Assembly (NCBI GenBank): GCA_035299065.1
Contig: DATGXI010000141.1
Location: 1 to 16,440, forward strand
DNA length: 16,440 nucleotides
Direction: 5' to 3'
Origin: DASPJQ01 sp035299065
GTDB lineage: Bacteria > Bacteroidota > Bacteroidia > Flavobacteriales_D > UBA2798
Made by a program: the position numbers and the translations under genes. The notes under the pieces were generated by a model. It was not told where the DNA came from and did no database searches. It saw only the letters and a program-made list of their open reading frames with translations. Below are positions 6,931 to 13,528 of the stretch, piece by piece; the first letter of the stretch is position 1, and each line of letters begins with the position of its first letter.

Positions 6931-7485
6931 ATGAGTTTAATAGGTACACTTGCGGGATCCGTTGCCATGATGGCTTTTTCTGCAGTAATGCCCGCTCAAA
7001 AAGCACAGGGAGAAGCGCAGGAACTAGCTGAAAAATCAGTTTTGTTATGGGCCGATAAAACATTTGAATATTACGATGGGCCACGCTTTGAGAATTTTCA
7101 CGAAATTCCCTCACAGGAGCAATTCATTATAGAAAACAAAATTCTTGTTCTGCAGGAATTCATGTTGGAAAAAGAAGAAATGTTCAAGTCGCCAGAGAAC
7201 AAAAAAACAAAAGAAGAATTTGACGCAAGCCAGGCCAAGCTCACCCGCAAAATTGACTCGTTGAATATATGCCTTAAAAAAGTGGATCCAAATGCAAAAA
7301 ATTACGAAGTGCATTTTTGGGCCAACATTATGGTGAGCAATGCAGTTACTGTATATTATCAACAGCTTATGAAATTGGACTCCAGGTTCAATATAATGGA
7401 TACCAAAATAACAGGCAAAGTAGGAACGCAACCTGCTGGCGTAAAAATACTGTACAAAAAAACAGCAACCATTAAGCCAAAATAG
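6931..7485 (+). CDS. Predicted exported helical protein of unknown function
   Basis: I chose the ATG at 6931, since MSLIGTLAGSVAMMAFSAVM then forms a plausible signal or membrane anchor. An upstream in-frame ATG at 6886 would add 15 poorly signal-like residues. The resulting 184-residue protein is mostly predicted helix, Lys/Glu-rich, with EFMLEKEEMF and a Lys-rich segment in the centre and a Lys-rich C-terminus. No known family motif is seen. It follows another secreted unknown on the same strand by about 150 bases and precedes rfbB. Confidence 0.6.
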   Translation: MSLIGTLAGSVAMMAFSAVMPAQKAQGEAQELAEKSVLLWADKTFEYYDGPRFENFHEIPSQEQFIIENKILVLQEFMLEKEEMFKSPENKKTKEEFDASQAKLTRKIDSLNICLKKVDPNAKNYEVHFWANIMVSNAVTVYYQQLMKLDSRFNIMDTKITGKVGTQPAGVKILYKKTATIKPK

Positions 7486-7551
7486 CCGGGTTCAACCCCT
7501 CTTTAATCATCTATTTTAAGATTAATTCACGTTTTACTGAAGGCTATTGTG

Positions 7552-7559
7552 TACCTTTA
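7552..7559 (+). promoter_or_regulatory. -7 promoter box of rfbB
   Basis: TACCTTTA differs from TAnnTTTG by the last base only. It sits 14 bases before the chosen ATG at 7574, giving a leader of around ten bases. It also argues against the upstream ATG at 7547, which would lie before the transcript start. Confidence 0.4.
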
Positions 7560-7573
7560 CACAAATACCATTT

Positions 7574-8620
7574 ATGACTATTTTAATTACAGGAGGCGCA
7601 GGATTTATTGGTTCGCACGTAGTTCGCCAGTTTGTAAACAACTATCCAACCTACACCATTGTAAACCTTGACAAGCTCACCTACGCAGGTAACCTTGAAA
7701 ACCTCAAGGACATTGAAAAAAAATCAAATTATATTTTTGAAAAAGGCGACATATGTGATGAGGAGTTTATTGATTCCCTTTTTGCAAAATATAAATTCAA
7801 TGGTGTTGTACACCTTGCGGCCGAAAGTCATGTTGACCGTTCAATTTCCAATCCACTTGAATTTGTAAAAACAAACGTTATAGGTACAGCAGTTTTATTA
7901 AGCGCTGCAAAAAAACATTGGGCCGGCAATGAACAAAACCGGTTTTATCATGTGAGTACCGATGAAGTGTATGGCAGCCTGGGTGAAACCGGCTTCTTTT
8001 ATGAAGATACACGTTACGATCCGCACAGCCCCTACTCCGCATCAAAAGCCTCAAGTGACCACTTTGTACGTGCTTACCACGATACGTATAAATTAAACAC
8101 CGTAATTTCAAATTGCTCCAATAACTACGGACCCAACCATTTTCCCGAAAAATTAATTCCACTGTCAATTTATAACATTCAAAACAACAAGCCCATTCCA
8201 ATTTATGGGAAGGGCGAAAATGTTCGCGACTGGTTGTACGTCATTGATCATGCACGCGCCATTGACCTGGTTTTTCATAAAGGAAAAACAGGTGAAACGT
8301 ATAACATTGGCGGGCATAATGAATGGACAAATATTGACCTGATTCGCTTGTTGTGTAAATTGATGGACAAAAAACTGGGGCGCAAAACAGGCGAATCTGA
8401 AAAACTCATCACCTTTGTAAAAGACCGGGCAGGACACGATTTGCGCTATGCCATTGACGCAACTAAAATTGAAAAAGAACTGGGATGGGTTCCATCTGTT
8501 ACCTTTGAACAAGGCCTTGAAAAAACGGTTGACTGGTACCTTGCAAACCAGGATTGGCTAAACGAAGTAACCAGCGGAAACTATAAACACTATTACGAAC
8601 AGCAATACGTGCACAGGTAA
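7574..8620 (+). CDS. rfbB: dTDP-glucose 4,6-dehydratase
   Basis: Converts dTDP-glucose to dTDP-4-keto-6-deoxyglucose, the committed step toward dTDP-rhamnose and other deoxysugars for cell-surface polysaccharides. 348 residues from the ATG at 7574. The NAD-binding Rossmann motif GGAGFIG is at residues 7-13, and THLAAESHVDRS-type sequence (here HLAAESHVDRS) at 80-90. The catalytic STDE is at 128-131, and YSASK (Tyr154, Lys158) is the short-chain dehydrogenase dyad. Length and motifs are standard for RmlB/RfbB. A start at 7547 would add nine residues before the Rossmann strand and is less likely. No rfbA, rfbC or rfbD is adjacent, but the following gene is also of polysaccharide type. Confidence 0.95.
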   Translation: MTILITGGAGFIGSHVVRQFVNNYPTYTIVNLDKLTYAGNLENLKDIEKKSNYIFEKGDICDEEFIDSLFAKYKFNGVVHLAAESHVDRSISNPLEFVKTNVIGTAVLLSAAKKHWAGNEQNRFYHVSTDEVYGSLGETGFFYEDTRYDPHSPYSASKASSDHFVRAYHDTYKLNTVISNCSNNYGPNHFPEKLIPLSIYNIQNNKPIPIYGKGENVRDWLYVIDHARAIDLVFHKGKTGETYNIGGHNEWTNIDLIRLLCKLMDKKLGRKTGESEKLITFVKDRAGHDLRYAIDATKIEKELGWVPSVTFEQGLEKTVDWYLANQDWLNEVTSGNYKHYYEQQYVHR

Positions 8621-8631
8621 CCAGTATATCT

Positions 8632-8658
8632 CATCAACATATTTTTTTATGATTGATG
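8632..8658 (+). terminator. Hairpin between rfbB and the PHP phosphatase gene
   Basis: CATCAACATA (8632-8641) pairs with TATG (8648-8651) and TTGATG (8653-8658) across a six-T loop, with one bulged A. It starts 12 bases after the rfbB stop. There is no trailing T-tract, so termination is uncertain. The right arm overlaps the TTG of a candidate promoter for the next gene. Confidence 0.33.
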
Positions 8659-8682
8659 CGATGTGACACTTGCGTATTTTGG
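8654..8682 (+). promoter_or_regulatory. Candidate promoter of the PHP phosphatase gene
   Basis: TTG (8654-8656) and TATTTTGG (8675-8682) are 18 bases apart, the spacing expected for a Bacteroidota -33/-7 promoter. The -7 box has one mismatch to TAnnTTTG. The TTG start codon at 8705 is 22 bases further on. Confidence 0.4.
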
Positions 8683-8704
8683 CGACAAAAAACATATGTA
8701 AACT

Positions 8705-9451
8705 TTGGGCTTTCTAAAAAAAATATTTGGCGAAAAAACGCTTTCTACCCCGGTAAACCTTGGTGTTTTAAAAACGGATATGCACTCGCATTTCATTCCC
8801 GGTATAGATGATGGTGCGCAAACAATTGATGACAGCATTGCTTTAATAACCGAAATGAAGGCCCTGGGCTATTCAAAAGTGATTACAACCCCACACATAA
8901 TGGGTGACACATACAAGAACGGTAAACACAACATTTTACCTGGACTTGAAACTGTTCGAAATGCGTTGAAAGAAAAAGGAATTGATATTGGCGTTGATGC
9001 TTCGGCCGAATATTATATTGATGCCGACCTGGAAGAAAAAATACGTGCAAAAGACATGTTGCCACTCAGTAACAATTACATTTTGTTTGAAATGCCTTTT
9101 GTAAGTGAACCCACAAATTTAGGCAACGTTATTTTTGAATTGCAGTTGGCAGGATATAAGCCCATCATGGCTCATGTGGAACGCTACCCGTTCTGGTTTA
9201 ATGATTTTAATAAGATCATTGATCTTCGTGATAAAGGAGTACTTCTTCAAATGAACATTTCATCACTCACCGGAACATATGGCCCACCAACCAAAAAAAC
9301 AGCCGAAAAACTGATTGATGAAAAAATGGTGGATGTTTTGGGAAGCGATTGTCATCATTTAGGACATATTGAATTGCTTAAACGCGCCTGCTATTTACCC
9401 TATCTTGAAAAGGCCATTAAGCAGTGTGAATTGATCAATCAAAAACTATGA
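8705..9451 (+). CDS. CpsB/YwqE-type PHP-domain protein-tyrosine phosphatase
   Basis: Metal-dependent phosphatase of the polymerase-and-histidinol-phosphatase (PHP) fold. Relatives (CpsB, YwqE) dephosphorylate the tyrosine kinases that control capsule and exopolysaccharide export. 248 residues. Metal ligands are visible in order: DMHSH (His27, His29), TPH (His64), AEYY (Glu102), AHVERY (His157) and GSDCHH (Asp215, His217). The start is TTG at 8705: an in-frame stop lies two codons upstream, and the only in-frame ATG (8780) would begin right at the metal motif. The N-terminal GFLKKIFGEK stretch matches the extension usual in Bacteroidota members. It follows rfbB by 84 bases, in line with a surface-polysaccharide role. 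Confidence 0.88.
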   Translation: MGFLKKIFGEKTLSTPVNLGVLKTDMHSHFIPGIDDGAQTIDDSIALITEMKALGYSKVITTPHIMGDTYKNGKHNILPGLETVRNALKEKGIDIGVDASAEYYIDADLEEKIRAKDMLPLSNNYILFEMPFVSEPTNLGNVIFELQLAGYKPIMAHVERYPFWFNDFNKIIDLRDKGVLLQMNISSLTGTYGPPTKKTAEKLIDEKMVDVLGSDCHHLGHIELLKRACYLPYLEKAIKQCELINQKL

Positions 9452-9459
9452 TCAATTCA
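9427..9459. terminator. Perfect inverted repeat between convergent genes, bidirectional terminator
   Basis: TGAATTGATCA (9427-9437) and TGATCAATTCA (9449-9459) form an 11-pair perfect stem with an 11-base loop. The stem covers the end of the PHP phosphatase gene and stops one base short of the convergent LD-carboxypeptidase stop at 9460. It has no T-tract, so it may act as a transcript-end stabiliser more than an intrinsic terminator. Confidence 0.45.
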
Positions 9460-10500
9460 TCATACAACAGCTGGTTCCAGTAGTTGGATCGTTCCTTTAT
9501 CAGCATCCATTTCAACCTCCACCCCAATGGGCAATGTATACTTATTCTCAATATGACCAATCATTGCTCCGTAAAACGCAGGTATGTTTAACGGCTTTAT
9601 CTGCTGATCTAAAATTTGCATAAACGTGAACGCTTTTTCGGGTTCTTCAGCTTCACATTTCACACATTTTCCCCAAACAAATCCTGCCAACTGGTCCAAT
9701 ACTCCGGCAATTTTTAAATGCGTAATCATACGGTCAAGGCGGTACGGTTCCTCAGCTGTCTCTTCCAGGAATAAAATTTTTCCCTTCCAGGAAGGTAAAT
9801 AATTGCTTCCTAACATGGCAGTAAGCACCGACATGTTTCCACCAACCAAAACCCCTTTTGCTTTTCCACCTGTTAAAGTAACCGGTGTGTCCTGTGCGTA
9901 ACCCGTTGTTGACAACAGCGATCTTTTTCCCTCAAATAAAACCTGCTTTACATATTTCATACTGAAATCGCCCCAGGAACTGTTTCCAACAGGGCCATGG
10001 AAAGTAATTAAACCCGTTTTTGCATAAATAGCATTCAGCAAACAGGTAATGTCGCTAAATCCCATAATTATTTTGGGATTGGCTTTTATTATTTCAAAAT
10101 CTATTTTATCGAGCAGTCGCGCACAACCCCAACCACCTTTTGCAGTAAAAATGGCCTTAATTGTTTTATCAGCAAAAAAATCGTTCAGTTCTTTTGCGCG
10201 CAAGGCATCATCACCTGCCAGAAATCCGTATTTCTGCGATAGCGTTTTACCTAAAATCACTTTTAAACCTAACCCTTCAAGTATTGCGGTAAATTCAGGA
10301 ACAAGTTTATCGTCCCAAATAGCCCCGGCCGGAGATGAAATGGCAACCGTATCGCCTCGTTTAAGCCTGAGAGGCTTCAGCCCTGTCATAACTTCATTTT
10401 GCTCCTCATCTTTAGGAAGAGCCAAGCCCTGCAAGGGAATTACCGCTGCTCCAAGGGCTAATGTTTTAATAAACTTTCGTTTTGACGGATCGTTTTGCAT
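9460..10500 (-). CDS. ldcA: LD-carboxypeptidase, peptidase family S66
   Basis: Murein tetrapeptide LD-carboxypeptidase, which removes the terminal D-Ala from L-Lys/meso-DAP tetrapeptides during peptidoglycan recycling or remodelling. 346 residues. The family S66 Ser-Glu-His triad is visible as Ser149 in GFSD, Glu246 in FLEE and His316 in IGH. The N-terminus SKRKFIKTLALGAAV resembles a Tat signal with Lys-Arg in place of Arg-Arg, so export is likely; E. coli LdcA by contrast is cytoplasmic. It is convergent with the PHP phosphatase gene and divergent from the next gene, so it is transcribed alone. The 154-residue frame on the other strand (10049-10513) is a shadow. Confidence 0.9.
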   Translation of the reverse strand: MQNDPSKRKFIKTLALGAAVIPLQGLALPKDEEQNEVMTGLKPLRLKRGDTVAISSPAGAIWDDKLVPEFTAILEGLGLKVILGKTLSQKYGFLAGDDALRAKELNDFFADKTIKAIFTAKGGWGCARLLDKIDFEIIKANPKIIMGFSDITCLLNAIYAKTGLITFHGPVGNSSWGDFSMKYVKQVLFEGKRSLLSTTGYAQDTPVTLTGGKAKGVLVGGNMSVLTAMLGSNYLPSWKGKILFLEETAEEPYRLDRMITHLKIAGVLDQLAGFVWGKCVKCEAEEPEKAFTFMQILDQQIKPLNIPAFYGAMIGHIENKYTLPIGVEVEMDADKGTIQLLEPAVV

Positions 10501-10619
10501 AGCTGAAAGATGAAGATAGTTAAATAGTTAACATAAATCATACCATTTCCCTTTCAAAAACAAACCTGCAGGGTTAATAATTTGGGACAGCAACTGCGTG
10601 GTTCATTTCATTCAATGCG

Positions 10620-10627
10620 TATATTTC
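10620..10627 (+). promoter_or_regulatory. Candidate -7 box of the helical hypothetical gene
   Basis: TATATTTC matches TAnnTTTG except for the last base. It is only seven bases before the ATG at 10635, which would make the transcript nearly leaderless. No -33 TTG is evident. Confidence 0.3.
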
Positions 10628-10634
10628 ATCATTC

Positions 10635-11108
10635 ATGAAAGCCGCTACAATCAACGAACTTAAGAAAGAACTTTCAACACTAAATCCAAATGAGGTGGAA
10701 GATTTGTGTATGCGGTTGGCGCGCTTTAAAAAGGAGAACAAAGAATTGCTAACCTACTTATTGTTTGAAGCACACAATGAACAGACCTACATTGAATCGG
10801 TAAAGGAAGAAATTGACAAGGGGTTTTCTGAAATCAACCAGTCAAATTTATACTTCGTAAAAAAAAGCCTTCGAAAGATATTAAGGGTAACAAATAAATT
10901 TTTGCGTTACTCAGGTTCAAAAACCACAGCTATTGAAGTGCTGATTTATTATTGCAAAAAATTAAAAGACTCGGGCATACCTTATCACAAAAGCCAAATG
11001 ATTTTAAACATCTATGAAGGGCAATTAAAAAAAATTAACCTCCTTATCAAAGGGCTGCACGAAGATTTGCAATATGATTATTTAAACGAAGTGAAAAAAA
11101 TCATGTAA
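10635..11108 (+). CDS. Conserved helical hypothetical protein
   Basis: 157 residues, rich in Lys, Leu and Glu, with no signal peptide or membrane segment, so probably cytoplasmic and all-helical. Segments such as LCMRLARFKKENKELLTYLLFEA (about 25-47) and LYFVKKSLRKILRVTNKF (about 72-89) look like amphipathic helices. I have the impression of similar proteins across Bacteroidota but cannot name a function. It is a single-gene unit followed by a strong intrinsic terminator. Confidence 0.75.
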   Translation: MKAATINELKKELSTLNPNEVEDLCMRLARFKKENKELLTYLLFEAHNEQTYIESVKEEIDKGFSEINQSNLYFVKKSLRKILRVTNKFLRYSGSKTTAIEVLIYYCKKLKDSGIPYHKSQMILNIYEGQLKKINLLIKGLHEDLQYDYLNEVKKIM

Positions 11109-11154
11109 TTGACGGATCCCCCACCGGGATTTAGCAATACAACCACCTGAAATT

Positions 11155-11214
11155 AAAAACCCCTCAACAATTCAATGCCGCGTGAACATTAAATTGTAAA
11201 GGGATTTTTTTTTT
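11155..11214 (+). terminator. Intrinsic terminator after the helical hypothetical gene
   Basis: CCCT (11161-11164) pairs with AGGG (11200-11203) and ACAATT (11167-11172) pairs with AATTGT (11192-11197), with a 2x2 internal loop. Ten Ts follow (11205-11214), and upstream As can pair with them. This is the clearest rho-independent terminator in the window. Confidence 0.65.
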
Positions 11215-11363
11215 GCAAACCATGCTTAACCAGATTATTTTGTTTGTAAGCCAAAAACCGTTTATTTTACAGGGCTATTCCATAGTCAACCACTCCGATC
11301 CATTCTACGCCCAAGGCTTGTTTGGCTTATTTACCAATTAATCTATCAAACAATTTTAATCAA

Positions 11364-11846
11364 CTAACTAATTATCTCTGCTTCTTCTTCCTGCAATATC
11401 TTTTCTGCACGTTGAATTTCCTCCCGTGTTCCGTCAACGGTTATTTGATATTCCGAGGGATTTTCATGTTTTTCATAATCAATGTAGCGGTCTTCTTTCT
11501 TTTTAACCACCGTAATGATTAACGAAATAGCACCGCCAATGGCCACACCCACTTCAAGTCCTGCCAGTGCACCAATAAAGGCACCCTGACCCTGCAAGGC
11601 CCACAAACCCGGTATCATTAGAGTATCTGTACCCACGAGCATTCCTATTATTGGACCAATAATAATCCCTAAAATAACCGGAAGAAATTCTTTTCTTCGA
11701 CTTGTTTCAAAATGAATGTGGTCTTCCACTATTTCTGTATGTCCTTTCACTGAAACCTTGTTAAGAGAGAAAAAATGACGTTCCAGTGCTTTCAGAGCTT
11801 CCATCGCCTGGCGATGGCTCTTGTAAATGGCTACTGTTGCTTTCAT
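11364..11846 (-). CDS. Glycine-rich membrane protein, general stress protein 17M/YflT-like
   Basis: 160 residues. The start MKATVAIYKSHRQAMEALKALE resembles the first strand and helix of the YflT/general-stress-17M domain, in which a small ferredoxin-like fold precedes Gly-rich segments. Two Gly-rich hydrophobic stretches (about 55-72 and 88-113) probably span or insert in the membrane, with SRRKEF before and VKKKEDR after. A final domain contains EYQITVDGTREEIQRAEKIL. The biochemical role is unknown. The gene stands alone, with about 400 non-coding bases upstream. The family call is a similarity judgement by eye. Confidence 0.6.
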   Translation of the reverse strand: MKATVAIYKSHRQAMEALKALERHFFSLNKVSVKGHTEIVEDHIHFETSRRKEFLPVILGIIIGPIIGMLVGTDTLMIPGLWALQGQGAFIGALAGLEVGVAIGGAISLIITVVKKKEDRYIDYEKHENPSEYQITVDGTREEIQRAEKILQEEEAEIIS

Positions 11847-12255
11847 AAGTCTATGTTTTAATTCATATAATAACTTTTTTATTACTACACTTTTGCTGTT
11901 TTTACCTTATATACGCAGTATGTTTGCTTTTTGATTAAAAATCAAGCGGGAAAAGATTATGTTTAAACAATGGGTTTTTGCATTTAACCCATGTTTAATT
12001 TGGTTTTCCTGTCAAATTGAGAAGACAACAAAATCATGTAACGTTATTGCGTTAAAATGTAAACTCAATACCTTTTTAATGGTAAATGTTGCCTTTGCTT
12101 TCAAAGCAAGAAAGCGGTTAAGAAATTCAACAGGACGGCAGTAATAAGTTGGGTAAGTACGTGACCTTTGATGCAGTCTTTGTTTTTTCAGAATAAATGT
12201 TCATTTCAATTGAACCTTTGATTTTTACAGTTGTACAGGTTATAAAAAAATCATT
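11847..12255. other. Gene-poor region upstream of the orphan exbD
   Basis: In these 409 bases I see no convincing gene; a 61-codon plus-strand frame at 11959-12144 has no initiation signal and an unlikely composition. Palindromes are present: TTGATT/AATCAA (11931-11945, loop 3), a perfect 15-base TTGCTTTCAAAGCAA (12095-12109) and a perfect 10-base TTCAATTGAA (12205-12214). These could be operators for the flanking genes. TACAGTTG (12226-12233) is a one-mismatch -7 box 22 bases before the orphan exbD. Confidence 0.5.
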
Positions 12256-12855
12256 ATGGCAGCTCCGAATGAAAAAAATTCTGGTGAAACAAAAGGAAAA
12301 CCACGGGCAAAAAAAAGTCTTATTAAAATTGATATGACACCCATGGTTGATTTAGCTTTTCTTCTTCTTACCTTTTTTATTTTGACAACCACACTGGCCG
12401 AGCAAAAAACACTCGATATTATTTTACCGGCTGATGGTGATCCCAAACCTATAAACAATGGACTTACCATTATATTATCGGGCAACAACAAAATTTATTA
12501 TTACAACGGTGAATTAAAAAAAGAAACCAGGCTTGTTCAATCCGATTTCAGTAATATACGCCAGGTTATAAAGGAAAAAAACCAGGTTGTAAGAAATAAA
12601 TTGAAGGTATATGAAGCGAAACACCCGGGTATAGACTTCGAGAATGACCCTGCTGCAAAAGAAGTCAAAAAGAAAATACAGGATAGCCCAGAAGGTGCAT
12701 ATGTTGTTATTAAATACGATAGCTTGGCAAAGTACCGTAACGCCATTGACATAATTGATGAAATGGACATTTGCGATGTGCCATCGGGAAAATATGCTGT
12801 TGTTAAAACACTTGAATTAGCTGAACGGGAAATGTTGAAAAAAGTCAAGGAATAA
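12256..12855 (+). CDS. exbD: Orphan ExbD paralogue
   Basis: 199-residue ExbD/TolR-family protein with a Lys-rich cytoplasmic start, membrane helix KIDMTPMVDLAFLLLTFFIL with Asp32 as the proton-binding residue, and a periplasmic domain. It is a clear paralogue of the operon copy at 559-1173: the helix region and the following TTTLAEQKTLDIILP are identical, and VVIKYDSLAKYRN and IDIIDEMDIC are near-identical. The middle differs. No exbB or tonB gene is beside it, so it would have to work with the ExbB of the main operon or one elsewhere. The reading frame and key Asp are intact, which argues for function. It ends two bases from the convergent GIY-YIG gene. Confidence 0.92.
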   Translation: MAAPNEKNSGETKGKPRAKKSLIKIDMTPMVDLAFLLLTFFILTTTLAEQKTLDIILPADGDPKPINNGLTIILSGNNKIYYYNGELKKETRLVQSDFSNIRQVIKEKNQVVRNKLKVYEAKHPGIDFENDPAAKEVKKKIQDSPEGAYVVIKYDSLAKYRNAIDIIDEMDICDVPSGKYAVVKTLELAEREMLKKVKE

Positions 12856-12857
12856 TT

Positions 12858-13115
12858 TTAGCAAAAAAAGTCCGGATACTTTTGAATAAATGCCCGAAGC
12901 CTTTTGACAGAAAAATTTTTAAGCTTCGCTTCAAGAACAACAGCTTCAGATTTGGTTTGCTTTTTACAAAACCATATTAATTTCCAGGGAGCATACCGGG
13001 CAGTAGAACGTTCTTCACCATTGTTATGACGCCTTACGCGATCATCAAGGTCATTTGTGTGGCCCTTGTAATAACTACCGTTTATTTCAGACTCAAGAAT
13101 ATAAACGTAAAACAT
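12858..13115 (-). CDS. GIY-YIG nuclease domain protein, copy 1
   Basis: 85-residue single-domain protein of the GIY-YIG/UPF0213 (YhbQ-like) type. It begins MFYVYILES, the GIY strand, followed by SYYKG (the YIG element, with Lys replacing Ile), DDRVRRHN with the catalytic-type Arg26, and LEAKLKN with Glu62 as probable metal ligand. I take the ATG at 13115; a longer frame to 13157 would run through tRNA-derived sequence. It differs from copy 2 at four residues plus the C-terminus, which ends YPDFFC here. Such small GIY-YIG proteins are often called endonucleases, but their physiological role is poorly known. It is convergent with the orphan exbD. Confidence 0.85.
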   Translation of the reverse strand: MFYVYILESEINGSYYKGHTNDLDDRVRRHNNGEERSTARYAPWKLIWFCKKQTKSEAVVLEAKLKNFSVKRLRAFIQKYPDFFC

Positions 13116-13141
13116 TTTTAGTGGCCCCGTCAGGAATCGAA
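12872..13141 (-). repeat. Direct repeat unit, copy 1 (GIY-YIG gene plus tRNA 3' end)
   Basis: 270 bases aligned without gaps to 13285-13554 at an offset of 413, with five mismatches (about 98% identity). The unit holds nearly all of the nuclease gene and the 3' end of the tRNA-Arg gene. Its right end is the point where the palindromic insert begins. Confidence 0.95.
13122..13141 (-). pseudogene. tRNA-Arg 3' fragment, split by an insert
   Basis: These 20 bases equal the acceptor 3' strand, discriminator, T-stem and T-loop of the tRNA at 13535-13606. The next nine bases of that tRNA (CCTGAATCA on the plus strand) reappear at 13275-13283 after the palindromic insert. Together they make up the last 29 bases of the tRNA gene, interrupted exactly after the T-loop. 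Confidence 0.8.
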
Positions 13142-13274
13142 TGCTGACGATGGCCATTTTTATCCAATGTATTTTTATTTAGAATGGCCATGTCAGCATC
13201 CTGACATACTGACAAAGGCGAAAATTTATTTTGTATACAAACAACGCTAATGCGCCTTGTCAGTATCGTCAGGA
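13142..13274. mobile_element. REP/MITE-like insert of two abutting palindromes
   Basis: The 133 bases lie between two pieces of the tRNA fragment. The first palindrome (13142-13198) has 16 pairs: TGCTGAC with GTCAGCA and ATGGCCATT with AATGGCCAT, with one bulged G and a 24-base loop. The second (13199-13274) has 21 pairs: TCCTGAC with GTCAGGA, ATACTGACAA with TTGTCAGTAT and GGCG with CGCC, with one bulge per arm and a 32-base loop that contains the 12-base palindrome TTTGTATACAAA (13230-13241). The two abut with no spacer. The outer ends, TGCTGACGAT and the complement of the right end TCCTGACGAT, match at 9 of 10. There is no transposase, and no target duplication is obvious. Confidence 0.6.
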
Positions 13275-13528
13275 CCTGAATCACCCGGATACTTTTGAAT
13301 AAATGCCCGAAGCCTTTTGGCAGAAAGATTTTTAAGCTTCGCTTCAAGAACAACAGCTTCAGATTTGGTTTGCTTTTTACAAAACCATACTAATTTCCAG
13401 GGAGCATACCGGGCAGTAGAAAGTTCTTCACCATTGTTATGACGCCTTACGCGATCATCAAGGTCATTTGTGTGGCCCTTGTAATAACTGCCGTTTATTT
13501 CAGACTCAAGAATATAAACGTAAAACAT
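13247..13528 (-). CDS. GIY-YIG nuclease domain protein, copy 2
   Basis: 93-residue GIY-YIG/UPF0213-type protein, nearly identical to copy 1: MFYVYILES, SYYKG, Arg26, Glu62. Residue changes relative to copy 1 are Leu36 for Arg, Val47 for Ile, and Leu and Ala for Phe and Val in the NxSxKRL segment. The last 12 residues, GDSGPDDTDKAH, are encoded by the tRNA fragment and the right arm of the palindromic insert, so the C-terminus was created by the rearrangement. The ATG at 13528 lies six bases after the 3' end of tRNA-Arg, so the gene is probably read from the tRNA transcript. No independent promoter is apparent. Confidence 0.85.
   Translation of the reverse strand: MFYVYILESEINGSYYKGHTNDLDDRVRRHNNGEELSTARYAPWKLVWFCKKQTKSEAVVLEAKLKNLSAKRLRAFIQKYPGDSGPDDTDKAH
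13275..13283 (-). pseudogene. Second piece of the split tRNA-Arg fragment
   Basis: CCTGAATCA equals 13555-13563 of the intact tRNA gene (5' side of the T-stem and variable loop). It resumes the tRNA fragment exactly where 13122-13141 stops. One base later the second copy of the repeat unit begins (CCGGATAC at 13285). Confidence 0.6.

Noticed and set aside
7547..7573. Upstream ATG start for rfbB
   Set aside because: It precedes the candidate -7 box (7552-7559) and adds nine residues before the Rossmann strand that normally starts the protein.
10049..10513. 154-codon plus-strand frame opposite the LD-carboxypeptidase gene
   Set aside because: The opposite strand encodes all S66 catalytic residues in one intact frame; this one has no recognisable domain or start signal.
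11249..11331. AAGCCAAA and TTTGGCTT inverted repeat downstream of the stress-type gene
   Set aside because: The arms are only eight bases and about 67 bases apart; this is likely chance in AT-rich sequence.
11959..12144. 61-codon frame in the gap before the orphan exbD
   Set aside because: Composition is poor for a protein, there is no promoter or initiation context, and it contains a 15-base palindrome that better fits a regulatory site.
13142..13274. CRISPR-like or simple terminator reading of the palindromic insert
   Set aside because: There are no regularly spaced direct repeats. Two adjacent long-loop palindromes without T-tracts that split a tRNA fragment fit a REP/MITE-like insert better than a terminator.
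13093..13353. 86-codon minus-strand frame across copy 1, the insert and copy 2
   Set aside because: It is out of frame with the GIY-YIG domain, and the insert and repeat ends explain its openness.
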